The notes under the pieces: model-generated | Database searches by the model: none | What the model was told of the DNA's origin: nothing | Seen by the model: the letters and a program-made list of their open reading frames with translations, nothing else | Part shown: in pieces, positions 1 through 8,052 of the stretch | How the letters are laid out: each line of letters opens with the position of its first letter | How positions within the stretch are numbered: the first letter of the stretch is position 1 | Origin: RGIG464 sp045643185 | GTDB lineage: Bacteria > Myxococcota_A > Bradymonadia > UBA4248 | DNA: 25,653 nucleotides | Assembly: GCA_045643185.1 (NCBI GenBank) | Contig: JAZUKH010000281.1 | Coordinates: 1-25,653 of the forward strand | Reading direction: 5' to 3' | Translations under genes and position numbers: made by a program

Positions 1-1266
1 AAGCAGCCAGGATTGTTTGTCAGAACCGAATTGCTTGAGGACGGCGTCGGGTGAGTCTGCGAGGGCCCAGACGCCGGCTTTGGCTTGACGGGCTTCGGCT
101 TCGGCGGCGCAGTAGGCGCTCATGCGCTGGGTCGTAAAGGCCGTGTTGGCGAACGCGTAGCCCTGGCGGATGAGCTCTTCGACGGGATCGATGTATTGGC
201 CGTCTTTTTTGATCTTGAGATAGGCCAGGAATCGTGCGTTCGTGGCGTCGGTCAGGCACGTGGCGTCGGTAGCTGACGTGGTTTCGCACTCGATCTCGAC
301 GATGCCCTTGTTTTCTTCCGAGAAGATCATGGCGTTCATGATCTCCTGGGCTTTTGCGCCAAGGGGTTCGTTCTTGTTAAGATCGCTGAAGTCTTTGGCT
401 TGGCTCGCGTCGCAGGCATTGGCCTGGTTGTAATTCTTGTCGATGGGCGATTCCGTGGCTTTTTTGAGGCATTCAGGCGCGTCGACGCCGTGCAGACGAA
501 TGCCCAGGTATTTGGAGGCGTTGCAGCTGCCGTCGTTGAGGATCTTGACACGAATGGTGTCGCCATCGGTGACGAGGTAGGCTTGCGCGTGGGCGCCATT
601 TTCTATGGCACAGGTCGTTTCGATTTTACAGGCGCTTGAACAGCCATCGCCGTTGGTGGTGTTGCCGTCGTCGCATTCTTCGCCTTCGTCTTCTTCGAGC
701 GTGCCGGTACCGCAGTTTGATGCCGTCGAAGAGGTCGAAAGCACGCACTTGCCGTTTTGGACAATGCACTGGCGTACTTCTTTGGCGAGTGTGTAGGCGT
801 CGATGGCGTTGTAAATCGGGTCGCAGACTTCACCAGCTTCGTGTTTGCCGTCGTTGCACTTGGTTTCTGGGCCGGGATTGGGCGTGGGATAATAGCCAGT
901 TTCCTTAAAACACTGGTTGGAACAGCCGTCGCCGTTGGTGGTGTTGCCGTCGTCACAGGTCTCAAGCGTGTCGAGCTTGCCGTCGCCGCAGGTTGATGAG
1001 ACTTTCAGCGTGACCTTGTCATCACCAGTTTTGTCGTCGCCGGTTTTGTCATCTCCACCGGTTTTGTCGTCACCGGTTTTGTCGTCTCCACCGGTTTTGT
1101 CATCACCGGTCTTGTCGTCGCCACCGGTCTTGTCGTCGCCGGTTTTGTCGTCACCGGTTTGTGTATGCGTTCCTTTTGGATCTTGATCGTCGTTGTTCTC
1201 TTCAGAACAAGAGATACTCGTTGTGACCAAGGATAAGGCCAACAACATAGTGATTACTTTTTTCAT
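1..1266 (-). CDS. Staphylococcal-nuclease-like (SNase) lipoprotein with Cys-rich repeats, C-terminus outside window
   Basis: The reading frame is open for all 422 codons from the ATG at 1266 to base 1, so the protein is cut by the window edge. It starts with a lipoprotein-type signal (MKKVITMLLALSLVTTSISC), so it is probably lipid-anchored and faces the periplasm or outside. A Gly-Asp-Lys repeat tract (residues 37-84) follows, then two myxobacterial-type Cys-rich repeats containing CDDGNTTNGDGCS (about residues 95-110 and 205-220). From about residue 225 comes a thermonuclease domain: DGDTIRV (D234), RLHGVDAPE (R257, E265) and a later Arg in ARFLAYL (R345). These match the Arg/Glu/Arg catalytic set of staphylococcal nuclease, and the R-to-E spacing of 8 is the same as in that enzyme. 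Family knowledge predicts Ca-dependent cleavage of DNA or RNA outside the cytoplasm. The gene is divergent from the GDPD lipoprotein. The domain call is firm; the biological role is inferred. Confidence 0.88.
   Translation of the reverse strand, partial: MKKVITMLLALSLVTTSISCSEENNDDQDPKGTHTQTGDDKTGDDKTGGDDKTGDDKTGGDDKTGDDKTGGDDKTGDDKTGDDKVTLKVSSTCGDGKLDTLETCDDGNTTNGDGCSNQCFKETGYYPTPNPGPETKCNDGKHEAGEVCDPIYNAIDAYTLAKEVRQCIVQNGKCVLSTSSTASNCGTGTLEEDEGEECDDGNTTNGDGCSSACKIETTCAIENGAHAQAYLVTDGDTIRVKILNDGSCNASKYLGIRLHGVDAPECLKKATESPIDKNYNQANACDASQAKDFSDLNKNEPLGAKAQEIMNAMIFSEENKGIVEIECETTSATDATCLTDATNARFLAYLKIKKDGQYIDPVEELIRQGYAFANTAFTTQRMSAYCAAEAEARQAKAGVWALADSPDAVLKQFGSDKQSWLL
1015..1158 (-). repeat. 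TGDDK/TGGDDK tandem repeat tract
   Basis: 144 bases encode nine units of TGDDK or TGGDDK (48 residues) in the nuclease lipoprotein, directly after the lipid-anchor region. It is a charged, flexible stalk between anchor and folded domains. The near-identical 15- and 18-base units are prone to slippage, so length may vary between strains. Confidence 0.9.
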
Positions 1267-1609
1267 AACTCAAATCGTCCTTCTTTTCATATAATTTGCG
1301 TGAGTGTCACTCGTTGACAGATCACAAAATACCGTTGAGATTATATAGAATTTGTGTTCATAAATCAATTTGTTTTGTTTAAATATGTTAAAAATATATA
1401 AATTATGTTTTTTATACTATTTTAACTTGTGAAGTATAAAATTGAAGGATTCTATAGATTTTTGGGAGGGCGTTTGAGACTTCTGCTATGCGCGTATGGC
1501 GATCGTTCACGCGTAAAGCTGTGTTGATTGCGTTGTCATGAATAGATATAATTCTGTACAAGATGTGTTGTGAGCACTTCGAAACGATGATACCCCTTTG
1601 AGAGCGACG
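1267..1609. other. Divergent intergenic region, AT-rich
   Basis: This 343-base gap separates the two divergent lipoprotein genes. The part from about 1340 to 1450 is strongly AT-rich, with no credible ORF. A short inverted repeat, GAGTG-T-CACTC, lies at 1302-1312, close upstream of the minus-strand gene. A sigma70-like promoter for the plus-strand gene is at 1524-1552. Nothing else was recognised. Confidence 0.6.
1524..1552 (+). promoter_or_regulatory. Sigma70-like promoter for the GDPD lipoprotein
   Basis: TTGATT at 1524-1529 and a perfect TATAAT at 1547-1552 are separated by 17 bases, the optimal spacing. Transcription would start near 1559 and give a leader of about 50 bases before the ATG at 1610. 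Read directly from sequence; use in vivo is inferred. Confidence 0.55.
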
Positions 1610-3691
1610 ATGAAAAAAATCTCTAAGTTATGTGCAATATTCATGAGTTTGAGCTTATTGGCGGTGGCGTGCACAGACGACGACATCGTGATAAGTAAGG
1701 TGAGTTCTGGTGACGACCCTGGCGATCACCCCGGTGACGAATCTGGCGACCAGCCTGGCGACGAACCCGGTGATCACCCCGGTGACGAGCCTGGTGATCA
1801 CCCCGGTGACGAGCCTGGCGATCAACCTGGCGACGACCCCGGCGATCAACCTGGCGACGACCCCGGCGATCATCCCGGTGACGAGCCTGGCGATCAACCT
1901 GGTGACGAGCCCGGCGATCAACCTGGCGACGAGCCCGGCGATCATCCCGGCGACGAGCCCGGCGATCAACCCGGTGACCAGCCTATAGCGACCGTAAAGG
2001 CGGATCTGCTTGATCTGGTTTTTGATAAAAACGGTACTGCGACGAACGTGGCACCATCGGGGTTGACGGTTCAAACCCATGCGAGTGATTCGCTCATCAC
2101 GTATTACAACCCGGATTATTCGCGCTATGTTGCACATTTCAACAACACATTGAGTGGACAAGCTTCGGGCTATTACCGAGTCGATTATGGTTCTAATCAA
2201 GCGGTCAAATCTGGGATTGGCGATGGTCACAGTATGGAGGCCGTATTTCGGCTCGATGTACCCCATGATGGCTCAAAAGAAGCGAAATTCTTTGCAGCAC
2301 ACCAGTCTGGTGGAACAGGCTTTTTGATTTCAAAGAGCGAAAAGGGGCAGGATATTACTTTTTTGCCCCACGTGGGTGGCAACTACATTTGGTGTGGAAG
2401 TGGCATCAAACCTGAAGTTGGACGATATTACCACGTTGTCGGCGTTTGGAATGCGTCGGCGGGGACGGCTTCTATCTATGTCGATGGCGAATTGAAAAAT
2501 ACCGTGTCAGCCAAAGGCGCTTTTTCGTACGGTTCTGAATTGTGGTTTGGCATTGGTGGCGACGCTTCAAGCGGCGCCGGTGAGCTCGCGTGGAATGGGG
2601 ATGTCGCCGTCGCGAGGATATACAACGACGTGTTGACGGAAAATCAGATCGCTGATCTATATAAAACGGTTAAAAATGATCATCCAAATCATTTCGTTAT
2701 TCGAAGTGCAGATACGATAGGGTCTTTTAGCGCCAATTCAGGCTATAAATATTATATTTATAGCAACGAGTTTGTTGCAGGAGACTATATTCGTTTTGAA
2801 TCGATCAATTCAGATCAAACGATCGATTGCCCAACGACCGTCAGTGCAGATAGGGCTGTGTGTGTTATTCCGGGCAATTTAACGAGTGATGATTATCGGA
2901 TTGTGGTTGTGCGTGGTAGCGACAGTTATCCAATCACTTTTGGCCATATTGATATTTCTGATGCAGCTGGTAAGCAAGGAAACGTCAAATGCGTTGCGCA
3001 TCGTGGTTATCATCCTGATACGGCTCATTCGGAAAACTCCATTGCATCATTAAAATATGCTCAAGAGCTAAAAGTATATGGTTCAGAATTTGACGTATGG
3101 TTGACGACAACGGGAGATGTGTTTGTCAACCACGACGGCGTTATTAACAATGTTAAAATTCAGGATTCCACGACGGCAATCGTTGAAAAGTTAAAACTTG
3201 GTAACGGCGAAAATATACCAACGTTGCGAGCCTACCTTGAACAGGGTAAACAAGTTCCTGATGTCAAAATGATTTTAGAGATCAAGAAGCATTCAACGGC
3301 TGAACGCAATAAACAAGTGACGGAAAAAAGCCTTGCCCTTGTGAAAGAGCTTGGAATGACAGAACAAGTTGAGTGGATCTCATTTGACTATTCGGTCTGT
3401 AAGCAAATACGAGCGGCGCTTCCCAATGCGGTGGTTCAATATTTAAATGGCGACAAAGCTCCGTCAACAATGGTGGCTGACAAAATCTCGGCTATCGATT
3501 ATCAAACGAATGTTTTAACCAACCATCCTGATTGGATTTCGGACGCCCATGAACATAACATGTTTGTGAACGTTTGGACGGTAGACTCGGTTGACAGTAT
3601 CAAATCGTGGATTGCCAAAGGCGTCGATGTTATTACAACTAACAATTCAACAGAATGTTTAAAACAAAGTAGAATTTATATTGAAAAATAG
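1610..3691 (+). CDS. Glycerophosphodiester phosphodiesterase lipoprotein with LamG-like domain
   Basis: A 693-residue secreted lipoprotein. The ATG at 1610 begins MKKISKLCAI and is preferred over a TTG at 1598 because it starts a canonical signal with a lipobox-like LAVAC. Residues 34-125 are a GDxP repeat stalk. About residues 205-355 look like a concanavalin/LamG-type fold (GRYYHVVGVWN, ASIYVDGELKN, VAVARIYNDVLT). A short beta-rich linker domain follows, then from about 460 a GDPD domain with HRG (H464, R465), EFD (E493, D495), NHD (H508, D509), EIKK (E557) and a late WTVD motif. This is the full metal-binding and catalytic set of the GlpQ/UgpQ family, which hydrolyses glycerophosphodiesters to glycerol-3-phosphate and an alcohol. 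Because it is exported, lipid head groups or teichoic-like polymers outside the cell are likely substrates (inference). A promoter lies at 1524-1552. Confidence 0.88.
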   Translation: MKKISKLCAIFMSLSLLAVACTDDDIVISKVSSGDDPGDHPGDESGDQPGDEPGDHPGDEPGDHPGDEPGDQPGDDPGDQPGDDPGDHPGDEPGDQPGDEPGDQPGDEPGDHPGDEPGDQPGDQPIATVKADLLDLVFDKNGTATNVAPSGLTVQTHASDSLITYYNPDYSRYVAHFNNTLSGQASGYYRVDYGSNQAVKSGIGDGHSMEAVFRLDVPHDGSKEAKFFAAHQSGGTGFLISKSEKGQDITFLPHVGGNYIWCGSGIKPEVGRYYHVVGVWNASAGTASIYVDGELKNTVSAKGAFSYGSELWFGIGGDASSGAGELAWNGDVAVARIYNDVLTENQIADLYKTVKNDHPNHFVIRSADTIGSFSANSGYKYYIYSNEFVAGDYIRFESINSDQTIDCPTTVSADRAVCVIPGNLTSDDYRIVVVRGSDSYPITFGHIDISDAAGKQGNVKCVAHRGYHPDTAHSENSIASLKYAQELKVYGSEFDVWLTTTGDVFVNHDGVINNVKIQDSTTAIVEKLKLGNGENIPTLRAYLEQGKQVPDVKMILEIKKHSTAERNKQVTEKSLALVKELGMTEQVEWISFDYSVCKQIRAALPNAVVQYLNGDKAPSTMVADKISAIDYQTNVLTNHPDWISDAHEHNMFVNVWTVDSVDSIKSWIAKGVDVITTNNSTECLKQSRIYIEK
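1709..1984 (+). repeat. GDxP 12-base tandem repeat tract
   Basis: 23 consecutive four-residue units GD(D/H/E/Q)P, one ending in S, are encoded by 12-base DNA units after the lipid anchor of the GDPD lipoprotein. It is an acidic, proline-rich spacer that would hold the enzyme away from the membrane. Many third positions vary, so the tract is not a very recent expansion. Confidence 0.92.
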
Positions 3692-3773
3692 AAGTTTTGC
3701 GCAAAATTTGCTCAGTTCTTGAGTGCGTCATCGAAGATATCGTAGTAATTATTCCTGATGGAGAGAATCAGTA

Positions 3774-5603
3774 ATGGATAATAAAGCTTTGAAGAAATTG
3801 GAGGCCGATCTGTGGGAATCAGCCGATCTGCTTCGCGCCGGTTCTAAATTGACTTCCAATCAGTATTGCATGCCGGTGCTGGGCCTGCTGTTTCTGCGTT
3901 ATGCGTATAGCCGCTTTAAGTTGGTCGAAAAGGAAATACTGAAGGATCGTCCGATGCGCCGAGGCAGGGTGATGCCGGTTGAAGCCAGTGATTTTAAAGA
4001 AAAGAGCGCGATTTTTCTGCCCAAGGAAGCGCAGTATGAATACCTCGTCAATCTGCCGGCACATGTCGCGAATGCCAATCTGATCGGCGCGAATGGACAG
4101 CCGCTGAACAGCCTTGGTGAAGCGGTCAATCATGCCATGGAACTCGTCGAGGCGCAGAGTGAACAGCTCACCGGCGTTTTGCCGAAGGACTACACCATGT
4201 TCTCGGATGAACTTCTTGGGGAGCTGCTTCGCATTTTTAATAACAATGCGCTTGATGAGGTCGGCGGCGACATCATGGGCCGCATCTATGAGTATTTTCT
4301 GAATAAATTCGCCAAAAATATCGCCTCTGACGATGGCGTATTTTTTACGCCAAAGCCGCTGGTTAAGATGATCGTGAATGTGCTGGAGCCTACGAGCGGT
4401 GTACTGCTGGACTGCGCCTGCGGATCGGGCGGTATGTTCGTGCAGACGGGCGATTTCGTCAATGCGGCCGGTATGGCAGCCAATCAGGCGATGACGTTTT
4501 ATGGCCAGGAAAAAGTCGAATACAATGCTCAGCTCTGTTTGATGAACATGGCGGTGCACGGCCTGACCGGCGTGATTAAGTCCGGCGATGAGGCCAATAC
4601 CTTCTATCACGATGCGCATAATTTGAACGGCTGCTGTGATTATATCATGGCCAATCCGCCGTTCAATGTCGACAAAGTCAAGTCAGAATCGGCACAGGCC
4701 GCCGGGCGTCTGCCATTCGGGCTGCCGGCGGTGAATAAAAATAAAGAAATCGGCAATGCAAACTACCTGTGGATTTCCTATTTTTACAGCTATCTCAATG
4801 AGACCGGGCGCGCGGGCTTTGTCATGGCGTCTTCTGCGACGGATAGCCAAGGGAAGGATAAAGACATTCGTCAGGCATTGGTTGAAACCGGCCATGTGGA
4901 TGTCATGGTCAGCGTTGGCAACAACTTTTTCTATACCAAAAGTCTCCCGTGCTCGCTGTGGTTCTTTGATAAGGGCAAGAAGCCCGCAATTCAGGACAAA
5001 ATTCTCTTTATCGATGCACGAAATTATTACACCGTCGTCGATCGAACCTTGAATGAATGGACCGAGTGGCAGTTAAAGAACCTGAACGCCATCGTTTGGC
5101 TGTATCGCGGTGAAATGGACAAGTATTCTGCGCTGCTCGATGAATACCGCGATGCGCTGGGGTGCGATAAGCCTTTTGATGCGCAGGTGCATGCGCTTTC
5201 TGACCAAATGAAGGCGCTTCGTGCAGAGGCAAAGAAAGCCGTCGACGCTGCCGACAAGCGCGACAAGAAAAAGACGCAGGCCGAATATGACGAAAAACTG
5301 GCAGAACTGACCGAGTTTCTCACCATCGCGAAGGATGCCCACTGGCTTTACGAAAAATTCGGCACCGGCGAGTACAAAGATATCCTCGGCCTTTGCAAAG
5401 TTGCCTCGCGCGCCGAGGTTGCCGATAAGAATTACTCGCTCACACCGGGCGCGTATGTCGGCGTGGCACCCGTAGAAGATGACGGCGTGGACTTCGAAGA
5501 ACGCATGGCCGAAATCCACCGCGAATTGCTCTCCCTTCAGGCCGAAAGCAACGATCTGATGGAGACCATCTCGATGAATTTGAAGGAAATGGGGCTAGGA
5601 TGA
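3774..5603 (+). CDS. hsdM: Type I restriction-modification DNA methyltransferase subunit HsdM
   Basis: A 609-residue N6-adenine methyltransferase subunit of a type I restriction-modification system. The N-terminal HsdM helical domain is clear (LEADLWESADLLRAGSKLTS then YCMPVLGLLFLRYAYSRF). The AdoMet motif I is DCACGSGGM near residue 213, and the catalytic motif IV is NPPF near residue 293. The preceding FTPKPLVKMIVNVLEP is typical of HsdM. The C-terminal third is charged and coiled-coil-like (about residues 480-520), where HsdM contacts HsdS. A GGAGAG ribosome site precedes the ATG. The gene opens the locus hsdM-fic-hsdS-helicase-hsdR. Residues about 308-469 are duplicated as a decayed copy at 14501-14984. 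With HsdS the product protects host sites; with HsdR it forms the restriction complex. Confidence 0.96.
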   Translation: MDNKALKKLEADLWESADLLRAGSKLTSNQYCMPVLGLLFLRYAYSRFKLVEKEILKDRPMRRGRVMPVEASDFKEKSAIFLPKEAQYEYLVNLPAHVANANLIGANGQPLNSLGEAVNHAMELVEAQSEQLTGVLPKDYTMFSDELLGELLRIFNNNALDEVGGDIMGRIYEYFLNKFAKNIASDDGVFFTPKPLVKMIVNVLEPTSGVLLDCACGSGGMFVQTGDFVNAAGMAANQAMTFYGQEKVEYNAQLCLMNMAVHGLTGVIKSGDEANTFYHDAHNLNGCCDYIMANPPFNVDKVKSESAQAAGRLPFGLPAVNKNKEIGNANYLWISYFYSYLNETGRAGFVMASSATDSQGKDKDIRQALVETGHVDVMVSVGNNFFYTKSLPCSLWFFDKGKKPAIQDKILFIDARNYYTVVDRTLNEWTEWQLKNLNAIVWLYRGEMDKYSALLDEYRDALGCDKPFDAQVHALSDQMKALRAEAKKAVDAADKRDKKKTQAEYDEKLAELTEFLTIAKDAHWLYEKFGTGEYKDILGLCKVASRAEVADKNYSLTPGAYVGVAPVEDDGVDFEERMAEIHRELLSLQAESNDLMETISMNLKEMGLG

Positions 5604-5610
5604 AGGTGCG

Positions 5611-5739
5611 CCGCCTATACCTTCGGTATACGGCGGACGCCCGTAGGCTATCGGCAATGCCGATACGCCTACGGCGCGCGGCTTCTCGCTCGCCGGAGAC
5701 GCAAAATTTTGCGTCTCTACTCGCTCAATACGCCGCGCG
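5611..5739. repeat. Three consecutive intergenic palindromes between hsdM and fic
   Basis: Hairpin 1 (5611-5636) has TATACC-ttc-GGTATA as its core. Hairpin 2 (5641-5674) pairs CCGTAGGC with GCCTACGG around ATCGGC/GCCGAT. Hairpin 3 (about 5676-5739) is a long imperfect palindrome centred on GACGCAAAATTTTGCGTC at 5698-5715. Hairpin 3 recurs in inverted orientation at 14445-14508 and in diverged form at 22974-23053, so it belongs to a dispersed family. Possible roles are transcript processing, partial termination between hsdM and fic, or a non-autonomous mobile repeat. The structure is seen directly; its function is not known. Confidence 0.8.
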
Positions 5740-5779
5740 TTTTAGATGCCACGCTTTGCAATGAAACAGGTTATGCATC

Positions 5780-6787
5780 ATGAATTATATCCCCACATTC
5801 AGTATAAATACCGCCATTTATAATCAATCGATTGTCATTGCAGAAAAAGTTGGGTTGCTCAAAGAAGCCAACGTCTTTAAGGATATGCATCTGCGCAAAG
5901 CGAATCGCGTGAAATCGATTTACGCCTCCTGTGCGATCGAGAATAATTCGCTTTCACTCGATGAAGTGATGACAATTCTTTCTGGAAAAACCGTAATCGG
6001 ACCGCTCAACGATATTATTGAAATTCAAAATGCGGCTTCTGCATACGAGCATTTCGAGTCGTATCAGCCGTTTTGTATCGATGATTTTTTGCGCGCACAC
6101 AGTTACATGACGCATCATGCGATTTCTGAGTCGGGGCAGTTTAGAACAAAAGGTGTGGGCATCCTCAAAGGGGGAAAAATCGTTCATCAGGGGGCGCCAT
6201 CGCATTGTGTACCGCAACTCATGCGCGATCTTTTCGATTGGGCGTCGCAATCGGATTTCCATCTTTTGCTGACGAGCTGCATCGTGCATTACGAGATAGA
6301 AAATATCCATCCGTTTGCTGATGGCAACGGTCGCATGGGGCGTTTGTGGCAATCCATCATTTTGGCACATTACGATGAACTCTTTCGCTTTATCCCCATC
6401 GAGTCGCTCGTTTATGAACACCAACAGGATTATTACGATGCCCTTCAAAACGCCCATGAATGCGGGCATTGCAATGCCTTTATCGAGTTCATGCTCTCGA
6501 TCATCGCAAAAACACTCGATGAGGTATTCGTTCAGTGGAACGCCGAAGGCCGTCCACTAAGAAATCGTAGGGTGACAGAAAAGGTGACAGAAAAGGTGAC
6601 AGATCTCGATTACCAGTTACTTGAACAGCTTCGAGCTTGTCCCAGTGCAACTCGTCAACAGCTAGCAAACCGCTTAAATGTCAGTCCCAAAACCATTGCG
6701 TCACATATCCATGACCTCAAAGCACAGGGCCTTATCGAGCGCATCGGCAGTGACCGAAAAGGCTATTGGAAAATCGTTCCGTCGTAG
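5780..6787 (+). CDS. Fic family protein with C-terminal winged helix-turn-helix
   Basis: A 335-residue Fic-domain protein. The signature HPFADGNGRMGR starts at H177 with all catalytic and phosphate-binding residues present, predicting transfer of AMP (or another nucleotide moiety) to a target protein hydroxyl. Upstream, S50-C-A-I-E54-N55 matches the (S/T)xxxE(G/N) inhibitory motif that clamps the ATP site in class II Fic proteins, so the enzyme is probably auto-inhibited until triggered. Residues about 270-335 form a winged helix (ATRQQLANRLNVSPKTIASH), a likely DNA-binding or autoregulatory part. A 12-base unit encoding VTEK is repeated just before it (6572-6604). The gene lies on the same strand between hsdM and hsdS, which suggests a role tied to restriction, such as a back-up abortive response (inference). 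Confidence 0.93.
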   Translation: MNYIPTFSINTAIYNQSIVIAEKVGLLKEANVFKDMHLRKANRVKSIYASCAIENNSLSLDEVMTILSGKTVIGPLNDIIEIQNAASAYEHFESYQPFCIDDFLRAHSYMTHHAISESGQFRTKGVGILKGGKIVHQGAPSHCVPQLMRDLFDWASQSDFHLLLTSCIVHYEIENIHPFADGNGRMGRLWQSIILAHYDELFRFIPIESLVYEHQQDYYDALQNAHECGHCNAFIEFMLSIIAKTLDEVFVQWNAEGRPLRNRRVTEKVTEKVTDLDYQLLEQLRACPSATRQQLANRLNVSPKTIASHIHDLKAQGLIERIGSDRKGYWKIVPS

Positions 6788-6856
6788 AAACGCGAACAAG
6801 ACTAACATGAGCATAAAAAACGCAAATAGACAGTTACGACAGAAGGAGATGAGGCT

Positions 6857-7990
6857 ATGAGTTATTCAACAGAAAAATTAAAAGATATTTCGATTATTAA
6901 AACTGGAAAATTAGACTCTAATGCAGCGGTTGAAACAGGACAATATCCCTTTTTTACATGTGATCCTATAACTCATAGAATTAATAAATGGGCTTTTGAT
7001 ACAGAAGCTGTATTGCTTGCAGGAAATAATGCTAGTGGAAATTATACAACTAAATATTATAAAGGTAAATTTAATGCATATCAAAGAACGTATATTATCG
7101 AAAGTTCAAATGTTGAAAAATTAAATGTGCGTTTTTTATGTTATGCAATGAATCAGCAACTTGGCTTATTAAAAGTGATGTCTTCTGGTTCAACAACGAA
7201 GTTTTTGACTCTAAAAGTATTGTATAATCTTAATATACCATGTCCCCAAATTAATATTCAAAATAGAATAGCAAACATTCTCTCCGCCTACGACGATCTG
7301 ATTGAGAACAACCAAAAGCAGATCAAACTGTTGGAAGAAGCCGCGCAACGTCTTTACAAGGAATGGTTTGTGGATTTGCGTTATCCCGGGCATGAGGGAG
7401 TGCCTGTTGTGGATGGAGTGCCGGTGGGGTGGAGGAAAGTGCTGTTATCGGAAATATGCGTTCTTCGAAAGGAGACATTGGTTCCCGGTAAAATACAAAA
7501 AGGCATACCTTATATTGGTTTAGAACATATGCCACGAAAAGATTTTTGCCTGGCTCAATGGGGTAATTCTGATGAAGTAAACAGCAATAAATTTGCATAT
7601 TACAAAGATGATATATTATTTGGAAAAATTAGACCATATTTTCATAAAGTCGGATTTGCCTTAAATGATGGAATTGCATCAACAGACACTATTATCATGA
7701 AAACCACTGATGGACTATGGGGATTATTATTAATGACTGTTTCTGACATATTGTTTGTTGATTATACATATCAAACATGCAAAGAAGGAGCCAAAATGCC
7801 TCGTGCTGATTGGAAGCAAATGAGTCAGTATAATTTGATGATTCCAACCGAAGAATTGTTGTCTAAATTTAATGACATAATTTGGACTATTACAAGACAG
7901 GTTAAGATATTAGCATTACAGAATCGAAAGTTGTCAGAAGCCCGCGACCGCTTACTTCCGAAGCTGATGAGCGGTGAGATTGAGGTGTAA
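6857..7990 (+). CDS. hsdS: Type I restriction-modification specificity subunit HsdS
   Basis: A 377-residue DNA-recognition subunit with the usual two target-recognition domains. TRD1 covers about residues 1-138 and TRD2 about 195-350. They are separated by the conserved coiled-coil segment ILSAYDDLIENNQKQIKLLE and RLYKEWFVDLRYPGHE (about 139-179), and a matching C-terminal helix ends the protein (LSEARDRLLPKLMSGEIEV). The ribosome site AAGGAGATG is strong and fixes the start at 6857. Both TRDs are visibly AT-rich, while the two conserved segments have the composition of hsdM and hsdR. This is the pattern expected when TRDs are exchanged by recombination through the conserved parts. At 377 residues it is somewhat short for the family but looks intact. 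It directs HsdM and HsdR to a bipartite site that cannot be predicted from sequence alone. Confidence 0.94.
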   Translation: MSYSTEKLKDISIIKTGKLDSNAAVETGQYPFFTCDPITHRINKWAFDTEAVLLAGNNASGNYTTKYYKGKFNAYQRTYIIESSNVEKLNVRFLCYAMNQQLGLLKVMSSGSTTKFLTLKVLYNLNIPCPQINIQNRIANILSAYDDLIENNQKQIKLLEEAAQRLYKEWFVDLRYPGHEGVPVVDGVPVGWRKVLLSEICVLRKETLVPGKIQKGIPYIGLEHMPRKDFCLAQWGNSDEVNSNKFAYYKDDILFGKIRPYFHKVGFALNDGIASTDTIIMKTTDGLWGLLLMTVSDILFVDYTYQTCKEGAKMPRADWKQMSQYNLMIPTEELLSKFNDIIWTITRQVKILALQNRKLSEARDRLLPKLMSGEIEV

Positions 7991-8052
7991 ATATGATAAT
8001 ATGGTAATGAATATTTTGCACAATTAAGTATTGCGAAGGGGCGCATTAGACT

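Noticed and set aside
917..1186. Plus-strand ORF rich in SSPVL repeats
   Set aside because: It is the complement of the TGDDK repeat tract of the nuclease lipoprotein; the repeat lacks stops in several frames.
1709..1984. Regular short repeats that could suggest a CRISPR array
   Set aside because: The period is 12 bases with no spacers and the repeats encode an in-frame protein stalk.
1655..2266. Minus-strand 203-residue ORF opposite the GDxP tract
   Set aside because: Antisense shadow of the 12-base repeat; no ribosome site and the sense frame has clear domains.
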